Shown here in pieces: positions 1 through 5,012 of a stretch of 5,012 nt of DNA. The stretch comes from Bacteroidales bacterium. GTDB taxonomy: Bacteria; Bacteroidota; Bacteroidia; Bacteroidales; F082. The stretch's first letter is position 1; the number at the start of each line of letters is the position of its first letter. The notes beneath the pieces were generated by a model. It did no database searches, was not told the origin of the DNA, and saw only the letters and a program-made list of their open reading frames with translations. The DNA is taken from NCBI GenBank assembly GCA_029933565.1, contig JAOZNY010000203.1, forward strand, positions 1-5,012, read 5' to 3'. The position numbers were made by a program, and so were the translations under genes.

Positions 1-2088
1 AGAGAGTACTACGCTAAAGTAAGGGCTCTTTATTCTTGTGGACTTTCTGCTCCTGTTGAATATATTTGGAACTCAACCTACCTCCACCCACCCCGCAATT
101 TATCCGATGATTATATTTACAATACTAACGAAGTCCCGCTTATCTGGAATCCGCCCGTAAATGCAAATGGCGACAGCGTACCCAATGGTGTGTTAAGTTT
201 CAATATTTACCGAAATGGCGATTCGCTTACAAATATACTTTACGATTCTTTAGTACCACCTGATTTTGACTTTGTTTTTGTTGACACAGCACTTAATCCG
301 GGCACTTACTTTTATAATATTTTAGCAATTTACGATCTTACTGTTTTTGATACAACACTGCAAACAGGCGAGTCGATGTTTACAGAAACCGAAACAGTTG
401 AGGTTGTTTGGGGAATGGATCTTCCATTTATTGAAGACTGGGCACAAAACTCATTCGAGTTTCAGCAATGGCAAACTGACAGTGCAAACTGGGTGATTAA
501 TTCCTCTATTGGCAATGATGCCCCCTCAGCAGAATTTTCGTGGGAGCCGCTAATTGAAGAAGATTATTCAGTCTCACTGACAAGTAACTTTCTCATAGCA
601 GATTCACTAAGTGAAGGTAACATTTTTCTGGACTTCGACCTGAAACTTGAGGACAGGAATACAACACATACAGAAAAACTGGTGGTTCAATACAGAATAG
701 ACAATGGCCCTTGGAGTGTACTTGAAAACTTTGTCAATAATGGCTCCTTCGATTTTACTTTTAATCGTATCGAATTGCCGCATAGGGTTATGGAGGATGT
801 TTTTCAAATACGATTTAATGCCATTGGACAAAACTCCTACAATATCGTTGGCTGGTATATCGATAATATATCTGTTTACCGTGGTTGCAAGCCTCCTGCT
901 GAACTTACTGGAGAATATGTTTGGAATTCAGAAGATAATTTGGGAATTGAGGTTTGTTGGGAATCACCAGATATAGATTATCCTGGGAATTACTGTCTGT
1001 TACACTGGGATAACTATGGTAATGTTGGTGGTGACTTTGGGCTTAGCGAAGAAGGGTCATTTTCCTGTGCTGCACGTTGGGATGCTGGTATGCTTGAAGA
1101 TTGTGATGGGAGTTTTATTACAAAAGTGCGTTTCTTCCCTTCTGATGCCAGTTTCAGTACTATTACAGTAAAAGTATGGTATGGGCCAGATGCCTCAACT
1201 CTGGTAGCGGAGAAGGAGGTAACTTTAAGCGATGTTACTATTGGTATGTACAATGAAGTATTATTGGACGACCCGGTGGAGATTGATGCAAGTCAGGAGT
1301 TATGGGTAGGATACACAATAGTACAGGTAAGTCCGGGAAATGCCCCGGCAGGTTACGACTCAGGCCCTGCTGTAGTTGGCTATGGAGATAAAGTAAGTTT
1401 TGATGGTTCTACATGGGAAAACCTTTCAGACTTAGGTCCCGATTTTAATAATAGTTGGAGTATTATGGCTTTTGCGGAATCTCTTGATGATCCACAAGCA
1501 AAACCAATTTCTTTAACTGAAGCAAATTACAACAGCACAGGAGAGTCTTTTGTTAGCAAAAAAAACATGAAGGTTAATAGTGCAACAAGGGATTTGGAAG
1601 TCTTTAATATTTACCGCAAACAGCCAGGTCACGATTATCAACTTTATGCACAAGTAGATGCTGTACCAGGTCAGTATTATTATTGCTATTGGGATGGTTA
1701 CCCTAATGTAAGTATTCAGGAATCATATTCCTACAAAGTAACAGCACTCTATGAAAGTGAAATGGATGATTGTGAGTCACCTTCGGCAATGGATATTGAA
1801 TATATTAATGACTTTGTTGAAGTTTTTGTTACTGATATAAAAGAACCCATTGAAAGTTTACTAAAAATATTTCCAAATCCCGCCAAAGATTATCTGGAAA
1901 TACAATCAGGAATTGCCATGGATCGCATTACGGTTTATAATAATCTGGGCCAGTTAGTTTATAAGTCAGAATTAACAGGAATAACAACTTTTAAACTTAA
2001 CACTGCATCCTTTGAAAATGGTGTTTATATTATAAAATTAGTGACAATTCAAGGGGTTATTAGTCAGAGGATTGTTGTTGTCAATTAG
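1..2088 (+). CDS. T9SS-exported multidomain beta-sandwich protein, 5'-truncated (C-terminal 695 residues)
   Basis: The reading frame is open from base 1 to TAG at 2086-2088, so the true start lies left of the window. The in-frame GTG at 190 falls inside an FN3 domain and is not a credible start. Domains by residue of this fragment: 1-28, tail of an FN3 (YYAKVRALYSCG); about 33-137, an FN3 with core W-N-P-P and F-N-I-Y-R; about 139-295, a MAM/cleaved-adhesin-like jelly-roll opening LPFIEDW and closing GWYIDNISVYRGC; about 296-600, an FN3 whose halves (GIEVCWESPD at 315-324, VFNIYRK at 534-540) are separated by an inserted beta-rich domain at about 332-493; 620-695, a type A T9SS sorting domain. 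Family knowledge says such proteins cross the outer membrane through T9SS and are then released or anchored at the surface. No catalytic motif is visible; a protease or other enzyme domain could lie upstream. An adhesin or surface-binding role is inference. Export by T9SS is well supported, the specific function is unknown. Confidence 0.9.
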   Translation, partial: REYYAKVRALYSCGLSAPVEYIWNSTYLHPPRNLSDDYIYNTNEVPLIWNPPVNANGDSVPNGVLSFNIYRNGDSLTNILYDSLVPPDFDFVFVDTALNPGTYFYNILAIYDLTVFDTTLQTGESMFTETETVEVVWGMDLPFIEDWAQNSFEFQQWQTDSANWVINSSIGNDAPSAEFSWEPLIEEDYSVSLTSNFLIADSLSEGNIFLDFDLKLEDRNTTHTEKLVVQYRIDNGPWSVLENFVNNGSFDFTFNRIELPHRVMEDVFQIRFNAIGQNSYNIVGWYIDNISVYRGCKPPAELTGEYVWNSEDNLGIEVCWESPDIDYPGNYCLLHWDNYGNVGGDFGLSEEGSFSCAARWDAGMLEDCDGSFITKVRFFPSDASFSTITVKVWYGPDASTLVAEKEVTLSDVTIGMYNEVLLDDPVEIDASQELWVGYTIVQVSPGNAPAGYDSGPAVVGYGDKVSFDGSTWENLSDLGPDFNNSWSIMAFAESLDDPQAKPISLTEANYNSTGESFVSKKNMKVNSATRDLEVFNIYRKQPGHDYQLYAQVDAVPGQYYYCYWDGYPNVSIQESYSYKVTALYESEMDDCESPSAMDIEYINDFVEVFVTDIKEPIESLLKIFPNPAKDYLEIQSGIAMDRITVYNNLGQLVYKSELTGITTFKLNTASFENGVYIIKLVTIQGVISQRIVVVN
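1858..2085 (+). other. T9SS type A C-terminal sorting domain (protein segment)
   Basis: Residues 620-695 of the upstream protein carry the three hallmarks of the Por secretion system C-terminal domain. These are an opening K-I-F-P-N-P-A-K-D-Y-L-E-I, a middle I-T-V-Y-N-N-L-G-Q-L-V-Y strand pair, and a closing F-E-N-G-V-Y-I-I-K-L followed by a short last strand ending IVVVN at the stop codon. In known cargo this domain is recognised by the T9SS translocon and usually removed by the PorU sortase. Its position at the extreme C-terminus shows that the gene ends naturally and is not truncated on this side. Confidence 0.92.
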
Positions 2089-2222
2089 TGCATGTTAGTA
2101 ATGTGTAATTTATAACGATAATAAATAGACTCATTAGAGTAAGGGTAAAAGGCGTTTTAACTGTCTTAATAATAAATTAGCAAGAAGTACCTATATAATG
2201 TATAATAGTATTGAATTTATTT

Positions 2223-2230
2223 TATATTTG
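2223..2230 (+). promoter_or_regulatory. Probable Bacteroidota -7 promoter element
   Basis: TATATTTG matches the Bacteroidota primary-sigma -7 consensus TAnnTTTG at every fixed position. It lies 60 bases before the ATG at 2291, which would give a leader of about 50 bases. The expected TTTG/TTG -33 box, about 19-21 bases upstream, is absent: that stretch reads only A/T-rich sequence. The assignment therefore rests on one half-site. The 202-base spacer and this element suggest the second gene can be transcribed on its own rather than only by read-through from the gene before it. No Shine-Dalgarno sequence precedes the start, as is usual in this phylum. Confidence 0.45.
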
Positions 2231-2290
2231 TGCCTAATGATGAAATTTCAAATATCTTAATAACTAAATAATTCATTTTAATTTATGCTT

Positions 2291-2359
2291 ATGAAAAATT
2301 TTACTAAATTTTTAACGCTATTGATGGTGATGATAATACCATCGATGCTAACGTTTGCG
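2291..2359 (+). other. Sec signal peptide of the second protein
   Basis: Residues 1-23 show a short basic N-region (MKNFTK), a hydrophobic core rich in Leu, Met and Ile, and a likely signal peptidase I site after LTFA, leaving Gln24 as the mature N-terminus. A second, less favoured site follows three residues later (QYA before Gln27). The core contains no cysteine, so this is not a lipoprotein signal. It sends the protein to the periplasm, the first step before any T9SS export. Confidence 0.85.
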
Positions 2360-5012
2360 CAGTATGCGCAGATAACTGATACAGGTCCGGCAGGGGAGGC
2401 AAGTGCCACTATGTCGAACAGGGCTGTATTATACGATCAAATAAGTAACCCCGGAACAAATGGGGGAATTACTGCCCAGGATTTTGAAGCAAGTTTTGAG
2501 ATCTACAGTGCTGAAGGCGCTGATGATTTTATAGTTCCTGCCGGTGATATGTGGAGCGTGGACAATGTTCAGGTTCTTGGATCTTATTCAGCAGCAGGCC
2601 CATGTAACCTTGCTAATGTAAGGTTCTATGCCGATAATTCAGGCACAATTGGTGCTTTGCTTTTTGAATACATAGGGCAACCAGCTAATCCTGATGCAAC
2701 AGGTAACCTTGATGTTGATATTCCTCCCACAGTTTTAGGCGCCGGTACCTATTGGATTTCGGTTCAGGGAAGTATGGATTATGGAGTAGGTGGACAGTGG
2801 TATTGGTCACGTCAGGCACCTCCAATTAACGGATCAAACTTTATGTGGCAAAATCCGGGTAATGGTTTTGGTTCAGGTTATACAACTTGGGTTGATGGTT
2901 CAGCCATGTGGCCTGCTCAAACTGATTACGATTTGAGTTTTGCTCTTAATGGTGGACCAGTTAGCTCTTGTACTTATCAAATATCTTTAGAGGACAGTTA
3001 TGGTGATTCGTGGAATGGTGGAGTAGTAACTGTTTTTGTTGATGGTACTGCAGTTGTAACTGATGCCACAGTAGCAAGCGGTTATGGTCCTGTAACCTAT
3101 GATTTTAGTGTAACTACAGGTCAGTCGATTACTACCGATTATACTGCTGGTAGTTGGTCCACTGAAAACTATTATGAAATTTTGGATCCAAATGGAGTTA
3201 TGCTATGGGAGACAGGTGTTGGATATACTACACCTATAGATCTTGTGGCTCCAGGTATAACTGGAAATTGTCCTGTTATAGGTAGTATTGAAGGTTTTGT
3301 TTATACTACTGGTGGTGCTCCAATTCAAGGTGCCCTAGTTGAGATACAAGGCGAAGTTGGAGTACCAACTGATGCTACTGGTTATTATTTGTTAAGTGAT
3401 TTACAAGTTGAAACTTATGAAGTTTGGGCTTCATTTGATGGGTTTAGTCCACAAATGGCCAGTGTTGATATTGTTGCAGGAACTACTGTTCAACAAGACT
3501 TTTACCTTGGTCAGCCAATCTTAACTATCAGTCCATTGATTATGGAGAACACCCTAAACCCAGGTGAGTGGTTTACTGATTATATTAGTATGCTAAACAC
3601 AGGTGATGGTGATTCTTTCTTTACTAGTAGTATTGCTTTTACTACAGGAGATGGATGGTTGACTCTTTCAGATGATGCCGGACAGGTAGCACAAGGTGGT
3701 GGATCCTTTAATTTAGGAGTTAACTTCGATGCTGCTGGTCTTGCACCAGGAACTGTTGTTGATGCTATTATTACATTGGATTTTACACCTGTATCACAGG
3801 TAAATATCCCTGTTACTATGGTTGTAGCTGGCGATCCTTTGCCACCGGTTGAGGAATTTCACGCAACACTTGTTGATCCTGTAATAGGAAAAGTATTTTG
3901 TACTTGGGATTATAACCCAGATGTAACTTTCCAGTATTTTGAGATTCGTCGCGACGGAGCCGTATTGGGAATTACAACAGAACTTACTTATATTGACTTC
4001 TTACCAGATTATGGTTCATACACTTACAGTGTAAGTGCAGTTTATAATGAAGGTATGTCAACAGCACAATTCGACGATGTAGATTGGTTTATCCCAGTTG
4101 CATGCTGGTTACCAGATGCACCAGAGGAAGATGTAATGATCAATCAGACAGAGGATACCTATATGTTTATTGAGAATTGTGGACAAGGTACTTTATCATG
4201 GGGAATTCCTTTTGCCGGAAATTTCCAGGTTGTTTTATATGATTCATACGGAGACGGATGGAACGGTGGTTTACTAGATGTTTTTGTAAATGGTAATATG
4301 GTTCTTTCTAATCTTACTATTGCTTCTGGCTACGGACCTGAGTATCACTCATTCCCAGTAGTTAATGGTGATGAAATTACTACAATTTATACTCCAGGTT
4401 CATGGACAACAGAGAACTCTTATGATATTCTTAATGATCAGGGAGTTGTTGTTTATGGAGCACCAAATGCAAGTATTCCTCCGGGAGTATTATTTGCAGA
4501 TGTATCTTCACTTGGTTTTATTACAAGTATAGTTCCACAAACAGGAACACTTGACGAAGGTGAAACTCAAGAAGTAAGGTTTACCTACGATGCAACAGGA
4601 TATTCTGTTGGTACATATACACAGGACATTCTTCTTCAGACTAATGAGCAAGTGCCAAATGAGCATGTTATAACTCATACAATGAATGTATATGTTCCTG
4701 GTATGATAGAAGGTAATGTAACAGACTGTAATACAGGTATGGGACTCAACAACGTAACTGTTAGTGCCAATAATGGTACAACTACTTTCTACGCTGAGAC
4801 CAACGCTAATGGATATTATGAGTTGTATGCTGACGCAGGTACTTATAATATGAACTTTGCTTTGTTAGGTTATCAAATTGAGACTGCTACAGCTGTAGTT
4901 GTAACAACAGGAAATACAACTACTCAAGATGCTAGTTTATGCGAAGAAGCATATCCGGTAAGCGGAGTATTTGCCGATCCAAACGAAGCCGACACACAAT
5001 GTCTTGTAACAT
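2291..5012 (+). CDS. Exported multidomain beta-sandwich protein, 3'-truncated (N-terminal 907 residues)
   Basis: The frame is open from ATG 2291 to the right edge, with no stop. An alternative ATG at 2285 adds only Met-Leu; 2291 is preferred because it starts the signal peptide with MKN. Domains by residue: 1-23, signal peptide; about 45-222, an N-terminal beta-rich domain with ADDFIVPAG and GTYWISVQG; 229-309, first D-S-Y-G-D-S-W-N-G-G module; 331-406, carboxypeptidase-regulatory-like domain; 411-514, BACON/Ig-like domain (GDGWLTL, FDAAGLAPGT); 516-599, FN3; about 608-802, a second BACON/Ig-like domain that contains the second 81-residue module at 645-725; 804-883, second carboxypeptidase-regulatory-like domain; from about 888, the start of another FN3 (PVSGVFADP) cut by the edge. 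No enzyme motif is visible in these 907 residues. The signal peptide and module types fit a T9SS cargo, but the C-terminus that would prove it is outside the window. Adhesion, matrix or glycan binding is inference only. Confidence 0.9.
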   Translation, partial: MKNFTKFLTLLMVMIIPSMLTFAQYAQITDTGPAGEASATMSNRAVLYDQISNPGTNGGITAQDFEASFEIYSAEGADDFIVPAGDMWSVDNVQVLGSYSAAGPCNLANVRFYADNSGTIGALLFEYIGQPANPDATGNLDVDIPPTVLGAGTYWISVQGSMDYGVGGQWYWSRQAPPINGSNFMWQNPGNGFGSGYTTWVDGSAMWPAQTDYDLSFALNGGPVSSCTYQISLEDSYGDSWNGGVVTVFVDGTAVVTDATVASGYGPVTYDFSVTTGQSITTDYTAGSWSTENYYEILDPNGVMLWETGVGYTTPIDLVAPGITGNCPVIGSIEGFVYTTGGAPIQGALVEIQGEVGVPTDATGYYLLSDLQVETYEVWASFDGFSPQMASVDIVAGTTVQQDFYLGQPILTISPLIMENTLNPGEWFTDYISMLNTGDGDSFFTSSIAFTTGDGWLTLSDDAGQVAQGGGSFNLGVNFDAAGLAPGTVVDAIITLDFTPVSQVNIPVTMVVAGDPLPPVEEFHATLVDPVIGKVFCTWDYNPDVTFQYFEIRRDGAVLGITTELTYIDFLPDYGSYTYSVSAVYNEGMSTAQFDDVDWFIPVACWLPDAPEEDVMINQTEDTYMFIENCGQGTLSWGIPFAGNFQVVLYDSYGDGWNGGLLDVFVNGNMVLSNLTIASGYGPEYHSFPVVNGDEITTIYTPGSWTTENSYDILNDQGVVVYGAPNASIPPGVLFADVSSLGFITSIVPQTGTLDEGETQEVRFTYDATGYSVGTYTQDILLQTNEQVPNEHVITHTMNVYVPGMIEGNVTDCNTGMGLNNVTVSANNGTTTFYAETNANGYYELYADAGTYNMNFALLGYQIETATAVVVTTGNTTTQDASLCEEAYPVSGVFADPNEADTQCLVT
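2975..3217 (+). repeat. 81-residue DSYGD-W-N-G module, copy 1
   Basis: This segment encodes residues 229-309 of the second protein. It opens YQISLEDSYGDSWNGG, continues through ASGYGP, and closes GSWSTENYYEIL followed by NGV. It aligns without gaps to the segment at 4223-4465, with about 42 identical residues of 81 by hand count. The acidic D-S-Y-G-D-x-W-N-G-G loop resembles a motif common in secreted Bacteroidota proteins, and its Asp/Asn/Gly content would suit calcium binding, which is inference. This copy stands between complete domains, directly after the N-terminal beta-rich domain. Confidence 0.8.
3281..3508 (+). repeat. Carboxypeptidase-regulatory-like domain, copy 1
   Basis: Residues 331-406 follow the family pattern: an opening GSIEGFV, then PIQGALVEI, DATGYYLLSDL, a Y-E-V-W-A-S-F-D-G-F strand pair, and a closing Q-D-F-Y-L. 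This is a transthyretin-like seven-strand beta-sandwich, widespread as a non-catalytic spacer or stabilising module in exported Bacteroidota proteins. It sits 21 residues after the first 81-residue module, and a second diverged copy lies at 4700-4939. Confidence 0.82.
4223..4465 (+). repeat. 81-residue DSYGD-W-N-G module, copy 2, nested
   Basis: This segment encodes residues 645-725. It has the same length as copy 1 and shares LYDSYGDGWNGG, ASGYGP, GSWTTENSYDIL and a closing G-V. Unlike copy 1 it appears to interrupt another domain. The residues just before it (FIENCGQGTLSWGIPF, 626-641) look like the first strands of a BACON/Ig-like domain. The residues after it (IVPQTGTLDEGE from 747, then FTYDATGYSVGTY) look like that domain's second half. 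Confidence 0.78.
4700..4939 (+). repeat. Carboxypeptidase-regulatory-like domain, copy 2
   Basis: Residues 804-883 read GMIEGNV, then G-L-N-N-V-T-V-S-A, N-A-N-G-Y-Y-E-L, a G-T-Y-N-M-N-F-A strand, L-G-Y, and a closing Q-D-A-S-L, which is the same family pattern as 3281-3508. The two copies are clearly diverged in sequence and are recognisable mainly by fold-defining positions. This copy follows the BACON/Ig-like domain that contains the nested 81-residue module and leads straight into an FN3 cut by the window edge. Confidence 0.8.

Noticed and set aside
190..192. GTG as the start codon of the first gene
   Set aside because: The frame is open from base 1 and the 63 codons before it encode FN3 sequence that continues smoothly; the GTG lies within a domain.
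607..1253. Short open frames of 74-90 codons on the - strand (607-831, 1014-1253) and in another + frame (704-976)
   Set aside because: All lie within the well-supported first gene, show no recognisable domain and have no start context; they are by-products of its composition.
1558..1565. Run of eight A inside the first gene as a possible phase-variable slippage site
   Set aside because: The frame is intact on both sides, the run encodes ordinary S-K-K-N in a polar linker, and such runs are common in AT-rich coding DNA.
2129..2159. Small inverted repeats after the first stop: ACTC-ATTA-GAGT and TAAAA-GGCG-TTTTA
   Set aside because: The stems are only 4 and 5 pairs, one is all A/T, and neither is followed by a clear T-run; not enough to call a terminator.
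2194..2206. Two TATAAT hexamers that resemble enterobacterial -10 boxes
   Set aside because: No TTGACA-like box at the right distance, and Bacteroidota primary sigma factors use a different consensus; expected by chance in AT-rich DNA.
1..5012. CRISPR arrays, tRNA or rRNA genes, insertion sequences, toxin-antitoxin or phage-defence genes
   Set aside because: No short regularly spaced repeats, cloverleaf-like sequences, terminal inverted repeats or transposase motifs were seen; almost all of the window is accounted for by two structural protein genes.

Overview
The window looks like AT-rich Bacteroidota DNA. The evidence is a C-terminal type IX secretion (T9SS) type A sorting domain, long secreted proteins made of many beta-sandwich modules, no recognisable Shine-Dalgarno sequence before the second gene, and a TAnnTTTG-type -7 element in the spacer. 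Genus or order cannot be fixed from this sequence alone.

Layout: two large genes lie head to tail on the + strand, and both are cut by the window edges. Positions 1-2088 are the 3' part (695 codons) of a secreted protein. It contains the end of one FN3 domain, a complete FN3, a MAM/cleaved-adhesin-like jelly-roll, another FN3 interrupted by an inserted beta-rich domain, and the T9SS sorting domain. Positions 2089-2290 are a 202-base AT-rich spacer with a probable -7 promoter element and no convincing terminator. From 2291 to the right edge runs the 5' part (907 codons) of a second exported protein. It has a signal peptide, an N-terminal beta-rich domain, two copies of an 81-residue module with a D-S-Y-G-D-x-W-N-G-G motif, two carboxypeptidase-regulatory-like domains, two BACON/Ig-like domains, one FN3 and the start of another.

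No catalytic domain is visible in either protein as far as the window shows, so surface adhesion, scaffolding or substrate binding is more likely than a reaction; an enzyme domain could lie beyond either edge. The feature most worth a second look is modular. The 81-residue module is duplicated without gaps, and its second copy appears to sit inside a BACON/Ig-like domain. In the first gene, too, an FN3 appears to be split by an inserted domain. I found no RNA gene, CRISPR array, insertion sequence or defence system.
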